Shown: positions 48,990 to 58,511, numbered from the stretch's first letter. The stretch is 64,000 nt of DNA from Virgisporangium aliadipatigenens (GCF_016863615.1 NZ_BOPF01000022.1:62001-126000); one strand, 5' to 3'. Made by a program: numbers and translations. The notes: generated by a model not told the origin, from the letters alone.

Positions 48990-49964
48990 ATGGCCACGCC
49001 ATCCCAGCCGGCGATCACCGCGACCGGACTGCGCCGCTCGTTCGGCGAACACGTCGTGCTCGACGGCATCGACCTGCACGTCCCGCGCGGCACCGTCTTC
49101 TCCCTGCTCGGCGCGAACGGCGCGGGCAAGACGACCACCGTCAAGATCCTCTCCACGTTGATCAAGGCCGACGGCGGCAGCGCCCGCGTCGCCGGCCACG
49201 ACCTGGCCACCGAACCGGACGCGGTGCGCGCGGCGATCGGGGTCACCGGCCAGTTCTCGGCGGTCGACAACCTGCTGACCGGCCGGGAGAACCTGGTCCT
49301 GATGGCCGACCTGCACCGCCTCGGCCGCAGTGCCGGCCGCCGCCGCGTCATCGAACTGCTCGACCAGTTCGACCTGGCCGATGCGGCCGACAAGCCGGCG
49401 TCGACCTACTCCGGCGGCATGCGCCGGCGCCTCGACCTCGCCATGACGCTGGTCGGCACACCCGAGGTGATCTTCCTGGACGAGCCGACGACCGGCCTCG
49501 ACCCGCGCAGCCGCCGCACCATGTGGGAGATCATCCGCGAACTGGTCCGCGGCGGCGTGACGATCTTCCTCACCACGCAGTACCTCGAGGAGGCCGACGA
49601 ACTGGCCGACCGGATCGCGCTGCTCGATCACGGGCGGCTGGTCGCCGAGGGCACCGCCGAACAGCTGAAGCGGCTGGTGCCCGGCGGCCACGTCAGCCTG
49701 CGGTTCACCGATCCGGAGGAGCTGGACCTCGCCACCCGGGTCTTCCCCGACGGCACCCGCGACGACGAGGCGCTGACGCTGCAGGTCCCGAGCGACGGCG
49801 GCGTGCAGACGCTGCGCACCCTGCTGGACCGGGTGGCCGACGCCTCCCTGGAGGTCGACTCGCTGAGCATGCACACGCCCGACCTGGACGACGTGTTCCT
49901 GTCCCTCACCGGCAGTTCTTCCCCGACCGGTGACCCCGCCAGCCCGAAGGTGGCCTCCCGATGA
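48990..49964 (+). CDS. DrrA-type ABC transporter ATPase
   Basis: This 324-residue ATPase starts at ATG 48990 (AAGGGGAAC upstream). It has Walker A LLGANGAGKTTT, Q-loop VTGQFSAVD, signature TYSGGMRRRLDLAMTL, Walker B VIFLDEPTTGLDPRSR, and the C-terminal DrrA extension ending in DLDDVFLSLTG. Homologues energise DrrB permeases that export hydrophobic drugs such as anthracyclines or lipids. The 3' end overlaps the permease start by 4 bp (ATGA). Confidence 0.95.
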   Translation: MATPSQPAITATGLRRSFGEHVVLDGIDLHVPRGTVFSLLGANGAGKTTTVKILSTLIKADGGSARVAGHDLATEPDAVRAAIGVTGQFSAVDNLLTGRENLVLMADLHRLGRSAGRRRVIELLDQFDLADAADKPASTYSGGMRRRLDLAMTLVGTPEVIFLDEPTTGLDPRSRRTMWEIIRELVRGGVTIFLTTQYLEEADELADRIALLDHGRLVAEGTAEQLKRLVPGGHVSLRFTDPEELDLATRVFPDGTRDDEALTLQVPSDGGVQTLRTLLDRVADASLEVDSLSMHTPDLDDVFLSLTGSSSPTGDPASPKVASR

Positions 49965-50752
49965 GCAGCATGGCGTACGCACTGACCGACTCGGCGACGA
50001 TGGTGCGCCGCAACCTCCGGCGCATGGTGCGCTACCCGTCCATGACGGTGCTGCTCATCGGCATGCCGATCGTCTTCCTGCTGCTGTTCGTCTACGTCTT
50101 CGGCGGCACGCTCGGCGCGGGCATCGGCGGCCCCTCCGGCGGCCGGGCGGAGTACGTCAACTACGTCACGCCCGCGATCATCCTGATGACGATCATGTCG
50201 GCGGTGCAGGGCACCTCGATCTCGGTCGCCATGGACATGACCGAGGGCATCGTCGACCGGTTCCGCACCATGGCGATCGCCCGGGTCTCCGTGCTGACCG
50301 GACACGTCGTCGGCAGCCTCGTGCAGTCGATGATCGCCATCACGGCGGTTCTCGGGGTCGCGCTGCTCATCGGGTTCCGGCCGGACGCGGGAGCCGCCGA
50401 CTGGCTCGCGCTCGTGGGGATCCTGGTGCTGATGGCGTTCGCGTTCATCTGGCTGTCGGTGGCGCTCGGGCTGGCCAGCAAGACCGTCGAGTCCTCCAGC
50501 AACGTGGGCATGCCGCTGGTGCTGCTGCCCTTCCTCGGCAGCGGGTTCGTGCCGACCGACTCGATGCCGACGGTGCTGCGCTGGTTCGCCGAGTACCAGC
50601 CGTTCACGCCCCTGATCGACACCATCCGGGGGCTGCTCACCGGCACCCCGATCGGGAACAGCGCCGCGATCGGCGTGGGCTGGTGCGTGGCCATCGCGCT
50701 CGGCGGCTACCTCTGGTCCAAGCGGCTCTTCAACCGGGAGTCGACGCGCTGA
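49961..50752 (+). CDS. DrrB-type ABC transporter permease
   Basis: This 263-residue ABC-2 permease has six hydrophobic segments: the first is MTVLLIGMPIVFLLLFVYVFGG after an amphipathic start, and the last is IGVGWCVAIALGGYLWS. The sequence MDMTEGIVDRFRTMAIARVSVLTGH between helices 2 and 3 is the DrrB/ABC-2 signature, and LPLVLLPFLGSGFVPTDSMP-like residues follow near helix 5. It works with the preceding ATPase as an exporter. The operon ends at a strong hairpin at 50786-50815. Confidence 0.93.
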   Translation: MSSMAYALTDSATMVRRNLRRMVRYPSMTVLLIGMPIVFLLLFVYVFGGTLGAGIGGPSGGRAEYVNYVTPAIILMTIMSAVQGTSISVAMDMTEGIVDRFRTMAIARVSVLTGHVVGSLVQSMIAITAVLGVALLIGFRPDAGAADWLALVGILVLMAFAFIWLSVALGLASKTVESSSNVGMPLVLLPFLGSGFVPTDSMPTVLRWFAEYQPFTPLIDTIRGLLTGTPIGNSAAIGVGWCVAIALGGYLWSKRLFNRESTR

Positions 50753-50785
50753 CGACGTTCGACCGAGGATGCTCTTGAAAAACGC

Positions 50786-50815
50786 GGCCCGGACAGCCGA
50801 CAAGCTGTCCGGGCC
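50786..50815. terminator. bidirectional hairpin after the Drr operon
   Basis: GGCCCGGACAGC and GCTGTCCGGGCC pair perfectly over 12 bp with a 6-nt loop, between two converging genes. Confidence 0.7.
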
Positions 50816-50823
50816 CGCGGCCG

Positions 50824-51984
50824 TCAGGTGCGGAAAGGCCCGGTCACGCAGTAGGTGATGCCGCCGCTCGACGAGCCCGAGGTGCCGCGCTGCGACGAGA
50901 AGTAGAGCCGGTCGCCGGCGGGCGTGAAGGCCGGGCCGGTGATCTCCGAGCCGCTCTGGCCGGTGATCCGCAGGAACACCGAGATCGTGTCGTCCGGCGT
51001 GATCACGCAGATCTCCATGTTGCCGCCGTCCTCGGCGACGTAGAGGTCGCCGGAGCCGGACCCGGTGATGTTGTCCACCCCGGTCAGCGGCGCGGAGCCG
51101 GGGCTGACCAGCGAGTCGTCGTAGGCCAGCTCGTAGGTGCCGCTCGCGAGGTTGACCTGCCAGACCCGGTTGTCGCCCTTGGTGGTGAACCAGACGGTGT
51201 CGTCGGCGTAGTGGCAGCCCTCGCCGCCGTTGAACGCCTTCGCGCCGCTCACCTGCCGCCGGGTCAGCGTCGGCGAGCCATCCGGGTCGGGGACGTTCGC
51301 CCAGGTGAACGGGCCGGAGGTGGCCGAGCCCGCGACGAGGACCTGCAGGGTGCCGGCGGAGAGGTCGCCCCAGGTCGCCGGGACGAACCGGTAGAAGCGG
51401 CCGTCCGTCTCGTCCTCGGTCAGGTAGATCACCCGCCGGACCGGGTCGGCGGCGGCCGCCTCGTGCTTGAACCGGCCCATCGCCGGACGCGCGACCGCCG
51501 TGCCGCCGAACGGGTAGGTCTCCCACACCCGGCCGCGGCTGACCTCCTCGCAGGAGAGCCAGGTGTGCCACGGGGTCCGGCCGCCGGCGCAGTTGGTGTC
51601 GGTGCCCGACAGGATGCGGGAGGCGCCCACCACCGCACCCGTGGCGTCGAACGCGATGCGCGACGCGCCGCCGCCCGCCGACGGGCCGACCTCCGAGTTG
51701 GAGACGTAGATCCAGCCGCTGTCGTCGGCGAACACGGCGCCGCCGTCCGGAGCGTCGTGCCACACGTACGAGGTGCCCGGCACCGCCTGCCGCGAACGGG
51801 CGACGATCTGGCTCGTGAAGCCCGCCGGGAGTTGGATCCCGTGGCTGTTCGCCGACTGCAGCGGGCCGTAGGGCCCGGTGGCGTTCTGGGCCGGTGCCGC
51901 GTACGCCGCCGACCACGCCGTGAACGGCAACGCCATCGCACCCGCACCGACCACCGTCGTCCGGAGCATGCTCCGCCGATCCAT
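50824..51984 (-). CDS. PhoX/DUF839 family exported protein (Tat)
   Basis: This 386-residue protein begins with MDRRSMLRTTVVGAGAMALPFTAW, a twin-arginine-like export signal. The mature beta-propeller shows PhoX family features: YVWHDAPDGGAVF, TPWHTWLSCEE, GRFKHEAAAADPVRRVIYLTEDETDGRFYRF and a metal-binding GGEGCHY. PhoX phosphatases use iron and calcium; not all DUF839 members are phosphatases, and the length here is shorter than in Pseudomonas PhoX, so activity is uncertain. It converges on the Drr operon across a hairpin. Confidence 0.85.
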   Translation of the reverse strand: MDRRSMLRTTVVGAGAMALPFTAWSAAYAAPAQNATGPYGPLQSANSHGIQLPAGFTSQIVARSRQAVPGTSYVWHDAPDGGAVFADDSGWIYVSNSEVGPSAGGGASRIAFDATGAVVGASRILSGTDTNCAGGRTPWHTWLSCEEVSRGRVWETYPFGGTAVARPAMGRFKHEAAAADPVRRVIYLTEDETDGRFYRFVPATWGDLSAGTLQVLVAGSATSGPFTWANVPDPDGSPTLTRRQVSGAKAFNGGEGCHYADDTVWFTTKGDNRVWQVNLASGTYELAYDDSLVSPGSAPLTGVDNITGSGSGDLYVAEDGGNMEICVITPDDTISVFLRITGQSGSEITGPAFTPAGDRLYFSSQRGTSGSSSGGITYCVTGPFRT

Positions 51985-52042
51985 TCGCGCCTCCCCATTC
52001 GATTGAGGAGTGCGAATCTAATTTCGCGTGGTGAACGCGCGT

Positions 52043-52909
52043 TTACCGCATATTGATGTCCTGGGTCCCGGTGCCGATTTTTTGGGTGCCGAGCACCGAG
52101 AGCAGCCGGAGTTTCTCGTGGCTTTCACTTCCCGGTACCGCGGTGTACACCAGGAGGGAATGCCCCTGATCGGGGTCGAGCAGGGCCTGGCAGGCGAGTT
52201 CGAGGATGCCGACCTCGGGGTGGACGAAACGTTTGACGTGGCCGTATCGGACGCCGACCTCGTGCTCGTTCCAGTAGGTGCGGAATTCCGCGCTGCGTTC
52301 GAACAGGAGGCGCTGGAGGTGCGCGGCCCACGAGTCGGGCCCGCGCAGCGTGACCGTGCTGCGCAGCCCGGCGGCGAAGACCCGCGAGTGCAGCGCGTGC
52401 TCGTCGGGGTGATACAGCGCCCGGCAGGCCGGGTCGGTGAACCAGCGGTAGCCGATGCTGCGCGCCGGGCCGGTGAATCCGGTCAGGTCGCCGGTGAGCG
52501 CGACACCGGGCGGCGTCTGGCGCAGGGTCTCGCCGAGTTCGGTGACGATCTCGGCCGGGGTGTCGGCCAGGCGGTCGAAGATGCGCAGCAGGCCGGGGCT
52601 GATGTGTTCGCTGGCCGCGCCCCTGGTCGGCGGCTGGTGGCCGGCGAGGCGGAACAGGTGGTCGCGCTCGTCGAGGGACATGTGCAGCCCCTGGGCGATC
52701 GAGGCGATCATCTGCTCGGACGGGTGCGGGCCGCGTCGGCGTTCGAGGCGGCTGTAGTAGTCGGCGGAGATGTGGCAGAGCGCGGCCACCTCCTCGCGGC
52801 GCAGGCCGCTGGTCCGGCGCCGCGCGCCGCGCGGGAGTCCCACGTCCTCGGGCTGCAGCGACTCGCGCCGTCGACGCAGGAACTCGGCGAGCCCGGCTCG
52901 ATCGATCAT
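52043..52909 (-). CDS. XRE-family regulator with MmyB-like ligand-binding domain
   Basis: This 288-residue regulator starts at ATG 52909. Residues 1-90 include FLRRRRESLQPEDVGLP and the helix-turn-helix LRREEVAALCHISADYYSRLERRRGPHPS. Residues 105-275 form the MmyB domain, with LADTPAEIVTELGETLRQTP, RWFTDPACRALYHPDEHALHSRVFAAGLRS and the end LLSVLGTQ. MmyB domains may bind fatty acids. It is divergent from an SDR gene, a frequent pairing in actinobacteria, so it probably represses that gene. Confidence 0.92.
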   Translation of the reverse strand: MIDRAGLAEFLRRRRESLQPEDVGLPRGARRRTSGLRREEVAALCHISADYYSRLERRRGPHPSEQMIASIAQGLHMSLDERDHLFRLAGHQPPTRGAASEHISPGLLRIFDRLADTPAEIVTELGETLRQTPPGVALTGDLTGFTGPARSIGYRWFTDPACRALYHPDEHALHSRVFAAGLRSTVTLRGPDSWAAHLQRLLFERSAEFRTYWNEHEVGVRYGHVKRFVHPEVGILELACQALLDPDQGHSLLVYTAVPGSESHEKLRLLSVLGTQKIGTGTQDINMR

Positions 52910-53027
52910 GCCGTCGTTCCTACCACCGACGCCGCCGCGCAGCCTGGGATCGAGAGGCCGTGGTTGGGCCCGCCGATCCGGTGCAGCCTGAAACGACCGC
53001 CTCCCTTCTGAATTGCGAGGAAATGCG

Positions 53028-53987
53028 ATGGCACGCACCCGACCCGATATCGACGTTCCGGATCTCACCGGGAAAATCGCCGTCGTCACCGGCGCCAGCG
53101 ACGGCGTGGGAACCGCACTGGCCGCCCGCCTCGCCGCCGCCGGTGCCGAGGTCATCATGCCGGTGCGCAACTCCCGGAAGGGCGAGGCGGCCGTCGCGAA
53201 AATCAGACAGGTGATTCCCGGAGCCGTGCTGTCGCTGCGGGAACTCGACCTTTCCGCACTGGCCTCGGTGGCGGCGCTGGGAAACCGGCTGCGCGCCGAG
53301 AACCGGCCGATTCACATTCTCATAAACAACGCCGGTGTGATGATGCCGCCGGATCGGCAGACCACCGCCGACGGGCACGAACTGCAGTTCGGCACCAATC
53401 ATCTGGGCCATTTCGCGCTCGTCGGTCACCTGCTGCCCCTGCTGCGGGCCGGGCGGGCACGCGTCACCTCCCAGATCAGCGTCGCCGCCGACCAGAACGC
53501 CATCAACTGGGACGACCTCGCCTGGGAACGTTCCTACGCGGGGATGCGCGCGTACAGCCAGTCGAAGATCGCGTTCGGCCTGTTCGGCGTCGAACTGGAG
53601 CGGCGCAGCCGGGCCGGCGGCTGGGGCATCACCAGCAACCTCGCGCACCCCGGCATCGCGGCCACCAGCCTGCTGCAGGCGCGGCCCGAGGTCGGCCGGG
53701 CCCGGCCCACCGTGGGTGGACGCGTCATCCGCGCGTTCGGCAGCCGCGGCCTCCTGTTCGGAACGGCCGAGACCGCGCTGCTGCCGGCGCTGTACGCGGC
53801 CACCTCCCCGGACGCGCGGGGCGGCCGCCTGTACAGCCCCGGCGGGTTCCGGCACCTCACCGGCGCGCCCGCCGAGGAGGCGCTCTACTCCCGGCTGCGC
53901 AGCCCGGAGGACGCCGCGCGCATCTGGCGGATCTCCGCGGAGCTGACCGGCACGGCGTTCCCCGATGAGATCTTTTTGGCGGGGTGA
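53028..53987 (+). CDS. short-chain dehydrogenase (retinol dehydrogenase-like)
   Basis: This 319-residue atypical SDR starts at ATG 53028 (GAGGAAA upstream). It has the cofactor motif [21 protein letters not shown], a Ser in [13 protein letters not shown] and the catalytic Tyr/Lys in [22 protein letters not shown] after strand 2 suggests NADP(H). The substrate is unknown. It is divergent from the MmyB-type regulator, which likely regulates it. Confidence 0.92.
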   Translation: MARTRPDIDVPDLTGKIAVVTGASDGVGTALAARLAAAGAEVIMPVRNSRKGEAAVAKIRQVIPGAVLSLRELDLSALASVAALGNRLRAENRPIHILINNAGVMMPPDRQTTADGHELQFGTNHLGHFALVGHLLPLLRAGRARVTSQISVAADQNAINWDDLAWERSYAGMRAYSQSKIAFGLFGVELERRSRAGGWGITSNLAHPGIAATSLLQARPEVGRARPTVGGRVIRAFGSRGLLFGTAETALLPALYAATSPDARGGRLYSPGGFRHLTGAPAEEALYSRLRSPEDAARIWRISAELTGTAFPDEIFLAG

Positions 53988-54015
53988 TGTCGGATCGCGG
54001 CGGGTGCGTTCGTAG
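53988..54015 (+). promoter_or_regulatory. candidate ECF42-type promoter
   Basis: TGTCGG, 17 bp, then CGTAG precedes the YciI gene by about 50 bp. Reported ECF42 promoters have TGTCGA at -35 and a CGA/CGT-like -10, so autoregulation by the downstream sigma factor is plausible. Confidence 0.45.
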
Positions 54016-54063
54016 CAGGGTGAGAGACCCTACGGGGGCAACGACGCGAGACAGGAGACGACC

Positions 54064-54387
54064 GTGCAGTACCTGGTTTCCGTGATCGACGACAAGAGCA
54101 ACTCCGGCACCCCGGAGGAGATGGCCGCCATCGACGAGTTCAACGAGGGGCTCCGGGCCGACGGGCACTGGGTCTTCGCCGGCGGGCTCGCCGCGCCCGA
54201 CACCGCCACGGTCATCGACAACCGGGACGGCGCGGCGATCTTCACGGACGGGCCGTTCGTGGAGTCGAAGGAGTACCTCGCCGGCTTCTGGGTGATGGAG
54301 GCCGCCGACCTCGACGTGGCGCTCAGGCTCGCCGCCGCGGGGTCGAAGGCGTGCAACCGGCGGGTCGAGGTGCGGCCGTTCCTGTGA
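54064..54387 (+). CDS. YciI/DGPF-domain protein
   Basis: This 107-residue protein starts at GTG 54064 (AGGAGACG upstream). It has the YciI-like alpha/beta fold and the DGPF motif in IFTDGPFVESKEYLAGFWVMEA. These proteins are almost always encoded with ECF42 sigma factors in actinobacteria. Their exact role is unknown. The stop overlaps the start of the sigma gene (GTGA). Confidence 0.92.
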   Translation: MQYLVSVIDDKSNSGTPEEMAAIDEFNEGLRADGHWVFAGGLAAPDTATVIDNRDGAAIFTDGPFVESKEYLAGFWVMEAADLDVALRLAAAGSKACNRRVEVRPFL

Positions 54388-55622
54388 ACCCGGTCGACGT
54401 CCGCGAAGCGGTCACCCGGGCCCACCGCGCGGAGTGGGCCCGGGTGGTGGCCGCCCTGACCCGGCGTTTCGGCGACCTCGACATCGCCGAGGAGGCGGCG
54501 GCCGAGGCGTTCGCGACCGCGGTCGAACGGTGGCCGGCCGACGGCGTTCCGCCGAACCCCGGCGCCTGGCTGACCGTCACCGCAAACCGCCGCGCCATCG
54601 ACCGGATCCGCCGCGAGAGCAAGCGCGAGGACAAGCAGCGGGAGGCGCAGATGGTCCACGACGACGACCCGCCCGAGCCGCTCGGCGCCATCGACGACGA
54701 ACGACTCCGCCTGATCTTCACCTGCTGCCACCCGGCGCTGGCCGTGCAGACCCGCATCGCGCTGACGCTGCGCATGGTCGGCGGGCTGACCGTGCCCGAG
54801 ATCGCCCGCGCGTACCTCGTCCAGCCGACCGCCATGGAACAGCGGATCACCCGCGCGAAGGCGAAGATCAAGGCGGCCCGCATCCCCTACCGGGTGCCCT
54901 CCGCCGAGGACCTGCCGGCCCGCGTCGCGGGTGTGCTCACCGTGCTCTACCTCGTCTTCAACGAGGGCTACCTGGCCACCGGCCCCGGCACCGACCCGGT
55001 GCGCGGCGACCTGACCGCCGAGGCGATCCGGCTCACCCGCCTGATCCACGCGCTGCTGCCCGACGACGGCGAGGTCACCGGGCTCCTGGCGCTGATGCTG
55101 CTCATCGAGGCCCGCCGCACCGCCCGGGTGGCCATCGACGGCGAACTGATCCCCCTCGGCGAGCAGGACCGGGGATCCTGGGACCGGGCGATGATCGCCG
55201 AGGGGCACCAACTCGTCCGGGAACGCCTCGCCACCGGCGTCGCCCCGGGCCGCTACCAGATCCTCGCCGCCGTCAACGCCGTGCACACCTCCGCCCGCGA
55301 CGTGCGCGACACCGACTGGTCCCAGGTCGTCGCCCTCTACGACCAGCTCGTGCGGGTCGACCCCTCGCCGATCATCGCCGTCAACCGGGCCGTCGCCGTC
55401 GCCGAACTCGACGGGCCGGAGGTGGCGCTGGCGGCGGTCGAACGGCATGCGGACGCGCTGGACGGCTATCACGCCTACCACGCGACGCGGGCCGACCTGC
55501 TGCGCCGCCTGGGACTCGGGGAACGGGCGAGGGCGGCCTACGACCGGGCGATCGAGCTGGCGGGCAACTCGGCGGAGGTCGCCTATCTGACGCGTCGGCG
55601 GGATCAGTTGGGTCATGCCTAG
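54384..55622 (+). CDS. ECF42-group RNA polymerase sigma factor with C-terminal TPR-like domain
   Basis: This 412-residue sigma factor has region 2 as DLDIAEEAAAEAFATAVERWPADGVPPNPGAWLTVTANRRAIDRIRRE, region 4 as ALTLRMVGGLTVPEIARAYLVQPTAMEQRITRAKAKI, and a long C-terminal helical extension (about residues 180-412), with FNEGYLATGP and LYDQLVRVDPSPIIAVNRAVAVAE that define the ECF42 group. In this group the C-terminal domain controls activity instead of an anti-sigma factor. It starts at GTG 54384, coupled to the YciI gene. The regulon is usually small; autoregulation is suggested by the upstream promoter candidate. Confidence 0.95.
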   Translation: MNPVDVREAVTRAHRAEWARVVAALTRRFGDLDIAEEAAAEAFATAVERWPADGVPPNPGAWLTVTANRRAIDRIRRESKREDKQREAQMVHDDDPPEPLGAIDDERLRLIFTCCHPALAVQTRIALTLRMVGGLTVPEIARAYLVQPTAMEQRITRAKAKIKAARIPYRVPSAEDLPARVAGVLTVLYLVFNEGYLATGPGTDPVRGDLTAEAIRLTRLIHALLPDDGEVTGLLALMLLIEARRTARVAIDGELIPLGEQDRGSWDRAMIAEGHQLVRERLATGVAPGRYQILAAVNAVHTSARDVRDTDWSQVVALYDQLVRVDPSPIIAVNRAVAVAELDGPEVALAAVERHADALDGYHAYHATRADLLRRLGLGERARAAYDRAIELAGNSAEVAYLTRRRDQLGHA

Positions 55623-55715
55623 CGCCGGCGGCGGGCGGCGACCCGCCGGTGGTTGCGGACGCCGCGGCGAGTGGCCACCCGCCGCGGCTCCTGATCGCTA
55701 GCCGGCCGGACGCCG

Positions 55716-56912
55716 CTATCCCTCGCGGCGGTCCAGGTTGCGGATCCGGGTGGGCGCGGCGGCCCGCGGCGCCGTCCCCTCGGGTGCCGGGAACGCCGCG
55801 GTCAGCAGGTCGAGCAGCGCGCTGCCCGGGTCGCCGTCGCCCCACGGGTTGGCGGACAGGCTGAGCTGGCGGCGACCGTCGGCCGTGCTGAACGAGTAGG
55901 TGACGTAGCCGAAGATGCCGCCGGTGTGGCCCCACAGCGTCACGCCGTTGGGCAGCGTCTCGGTCTGCAGCCCGAGGCCGTAACCCGCGTCCGGGAAGGA
56001 CGTGCGCATCTCGGTCAGCAGCGGCTCGTGGACCAGCCGGCCGGCGTTGAGGGCGCCGTAGAAGCGGTTCAGGTCGCCGGCACCGGAGAGCATCGCGCCG
56101 GCCGCACCGGCGATCGACGGGTTGAAATCGGTGATGTCGACCGGCACGACCGCGCCGTCGCGCACGTCGGGCAGGTACCCGTGCGAGTGCGGGCCGCGGA
56201 TGTGCGGGTCGGCGCCGGGCAGTTCCGCGTCGCGCAGCCGCAGCGGTTGGAGGATCCGGCGGCGGATCTCGTCGGCGTAGGTGCGCCCCGTGACGCGTTC
56301 GACGACGAGGCCCAGCAGGATGTAGTTGGTGTTGGAGTAGGACCAGGACGTTCCCGGATCGAACAACGACGGCCGGCCGGCGATCAGGCCGAGGATCTCG
56401 CGCGGCGACCAGGTGCGGTAGCGGATGCGGACCAGGTCGGCGACGGCCGGATACAGCTCCTCCAGCACGTCCGTGTAGTTGAAGATGCCGCTGGTGTGCT
56501 GCAGCAGGTGCCGCAGCGTCACCCGGTCGCCGCCGGGCAGACCGCCCGGCAGCCAGCGTCGCAGCGGGTCGTCCAGCCCCAGCCGGCGTTCGGCCGCGAG
56601 CTGGAGGACGACCGTGGCCACGAAGCTCTTGGTGACGCTGCCGACCCGGAACCGCCCGGTGGGGACCACCGGCTTCGAGGTGCCGAGTTCGCGGACCCCG
56701 CTCGAGCCGCGCCACACCCAGCGCGGGTCGCGGACCTCGGCGAGCACCCCGGACGCGACGGTGCCGGCCAGCCGGTCGAGGGCCGACTGGAACGCGGCGC
56801 CCTCCGGCGGGGTGGCGGGTGCGGCCACGGCGGGTGTGGCGGCGTTGGTGGCGGCGGCCACCGCGACGGTCGCGGCGGCTCCGGCCCTGAGCATGGTTCG
56901 ACGTGTCGTCAT
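55716..56912 (-). CDS. exported beta-lactamase-fold serine hydrolase
   Basis: This 398-residue protein starts at ATG 56912 with GGGGAG upstream. The signal peptide begins TTRRTMLRAGAAATVAVAAATNAAT, with a twin-arginine-like motif. The catalytic motifs are S-x-x-K in GSVTKSFVATVV, Y-x-N in SWSYSNTNYILLG and HxG as HTG in LWGHTGGIFGY. It resembles D-Ala-D-Ala carboxypeptidases and esterases of the R61 type, like the protein at 35578-36705. The C-terminal 30 residues are disordered and rich in Pro and Arg. The substrate is unknown. Confidence 0.88.
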   Translation of the reverse strand: MTTRRTMLRAGAAATVAVAAATNAATPAVAAPATPPEGAAFQSALDRLAGTVASGVLAEVRDPRWVWRGSSGVRELGTSKPVVPTGRFRVGSVTKSFVATVVLQLAAERRLGLDDPLRRWLPGGLPGGDRVTLRHLLQHTSGIFNYTDVLEELYPAVADLVRIRYRTWSPREILGLIAGRPSLFDPGTSWSYSNTNYILLGLVVERVTGRTYADEIRRRILQPLRLRDAELPGADPHIRGPHSHGYLPDVRDGAVVPVDITDFNPSIAGAAGAMLSGAGDLNRFYGALNAGRLVHEPLLTEMRTSFPDAGYGLGLQTETLPNGVTLWGHTGGIFGYVTYSFSTADGRRQLSLSANPWGDGDPGSALLDLLTAAFPAPEGTAPRAAAPTRIRNLDRREG

Positions 56913-57213
56913 TGCGGCTCCCCGAAAGCATGATGAAACACAACGGTGCATGCGATTTCATCGATGAGAATGCCGCTCGGCGCCGGCACCCGAATCGTGC
57001 GCCCGGACGAACCGGCCCCCTAGGTGGCGCCGGCCGCGCGTGAAAGGCTTTCAGCGCGGGAACTCTCGCGGTCGAGCCCTTTCCACCCCCTGCCAAGCGG
57101 CGTTTCCGCTCGGGGCGGAGCCGCTCGCGGGCGACGGGTTGAGATCGGCTGTGATCAATGTACGGTCGAGGCGCTCCCAGATCGCGTCCGCCCACTGCCC
57201 GAGGAGCCCGAAA
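56913..57213. other. divergent intergenic region with GATGAAA/TTTCATC inverted repeat
   Basis: GATGAAA (56932-56938) and TTTCATC (56956-56962) are 17 bp apart and near the serine hydrolase start, an operator-like arrangement. The right part serves as the promoter region of the PQQ dehydrogenase, but I could not place the hexamers. Open frames in it are not gene-like. Confidence 0.45.
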
Positions 57214-58455
57214 ATGACCCAACGGCACCGTCGGCCGGCCACCGTGCTGGCCGGCCTGTTCGTGCTGGCCCTGTCCGCGTTCCTGTCGCCCTCGGCGGCC
57301 ACGCCCGGCACCGCCGCGGCCGGCGCATCCCCCCGCCAGGTGCCGCTCGCCGAGCTGACCGTTACGGCCGAACAGGTCGCCTACGGCCTGCAGCGACCGA
57401 TCGCGATCACCGGCCTGCCGGACGGGCGGATGCTGATCGCGGAGAAGAACGGCACCGTCCGCTCCTACCACCCCGACACCGGCCTGGCCGCCGCGCCGGT
57501 GCTCGACCTGACCGCCCGCATCGACGCGTCGGACAACGAACGCGGCCTGCTCGGCATCACGCCCGCGCCGAACTTCGCCCGGACCGGGCTGCTCTACGTG
57601 GCCTACACGAGCCTGCCGGCCGGCGAACTGACCCTGGCGCGGGTGCCCATCGGCGCCCCCGAACGGCTGCAGGTGCTGCTCACCCAGGAACACGCCCAGT
57701 ACGGCAACCACAACGGCGGACAGGTGGCGTTCGGCCGCGACGGCTACCTGTACTGGTCCACCGGCGACGGCGGCGGCGCGAACGACCCGTTCAAGTCCGG
57801 CCAGAACCTCGGCACCCTGCTCGGCAAGATCGTGCGGATCGACGTCAACCGCGCCTGCGGGGCGAGGCCGTACTGCGTGCCCGCCGACAACCCGTTCGTG
57901 CGCACGCCGGGCGCACGGCCGGAGATCTGGGTCTACGGGCTGCGCAACCCGTGGAAGTTCTCCATCGACCCGGTCGACAACTCGCTGTGGATCGGCGACG
58001 TCGGGCAGGGCCTGATCGAGGAGGTCGACCACATTCGCCCGGCGCAGCGCGGCGCCAACCTCGGCTGGTCCTGCAAGGAGGGCACCCCGGTGTTCGACGC
58101 GCAGCAGTGCCGGCCGGGTGCGCAGTACACCGACCCGGTCTTCGAGTACGAACACTTCATGACGGAGAGCTGCTCGGTGATCGGCGGCGTGGTGTACCGC
58201 GGAACCAGGACCCCCGAGGCCTGGGGCACCTACATCGCGAGCGACTACTGCGCGCCGCGGGTGTTCGCCGTGCGGCCCAAGCCCCGGGGTGGCTACGAGA
58301 ACGCCGTCGTCGGCAACTTCCCCACCCAGCCGACCGCGATCGGCACCGACGCCAACGGCGAGCTGTACGTGCTCAGCGACCTCCCGGGATGGCTGAGCCG
58401 GGTGCGGATCGAACGGGTCCAGCCGGCGCCCGGCGGCACGGTGGCAAACCGCTAG
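57214..58455 (+). CDS. secreted PQQ-dependent sugar dehydrogenase-like protein (GSDH/sorbosone type)
   Basis: This 413-residue protein starts at ATG 57214 with GAGGAG upstream. After a signal peptide (ATVLAGLFVLALSAFLSPSAA), a six-bladed propeller follows, with RPIAITGLPDGRMLIAEKNG, NERGLLGITPAPNF, the conserved HNGGQVAFGRDGYLYWSTGDGG, EIWVYGLRNPWKFSIDP and GANLGWSCKEG. These match soluble aldose sugar dehydrogenases that oxidise sugars with pyrroloquinoline quinone. Whether the cofactor is PQQ here is not certain. Two Cys pairs suggest disulfides. It is monocistronic and ends at a bidirectional hairpin. Confidence 0.88.
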   Translation: MTQRHRRPATVLAGLFVLALSAFLSPSAATPGTAAAGASPRQVPLAELTVTAEQVAYGLQRPIAITGLPDGRMLIAEKNGTVRSYHPDTGLAAAPVLDLTARIDASDNERGLLGITPAPNFARTGLLYVAYTSLPAGELTLARVPIGAPERLQVLLTQEHAQYGNHNGGQVAFGRDGYLYWSTGDGGGANDPFKSGQNLGTLLGKIVRIDVNRACGARPYCVPADNPFVRTPGARPEIWVYGLRNPWKFSIDPVDNSLWIGDVGQGLIEEVDHIRPAQRGANLGWSCKEGTPVFDAQQCRPGAQYTDPVFEYEHFMTESCSVIGGVVYRGTRTPEAWGTYIASDYCAPRVFAVRPKPRGGYENAVVGNFPTQPTAIGTDANGELYVLSDLPGWLSRVRIERVQPAPGGTVANR

Positions 58456-58467
58456 CCGCGCACCGGT

Positions 58468-58499
58468 GAAGCGAGGAGGCGACCCCGCCTCCTCGCTTC
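58468..58499. terminator. bidirectional hairpin between sugar dehydrogenase and RHS gene
   Basis: GAAGCGAGGAGGC and GCCTCCTCGCTTC are exact complements over 13 bp with a 6-nt loop, located between converging genes. Confidence 0.75.
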
Positions 58500-58511
58500 C
58501 GTTCGACCGCC

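Noticed and set aside
57933-58460. Immunity gene for the RHS protein
   Set aside because: The only minus-strand open frames here are shadows of the sugar dehydrogenase, so no immunity gene can be supported.
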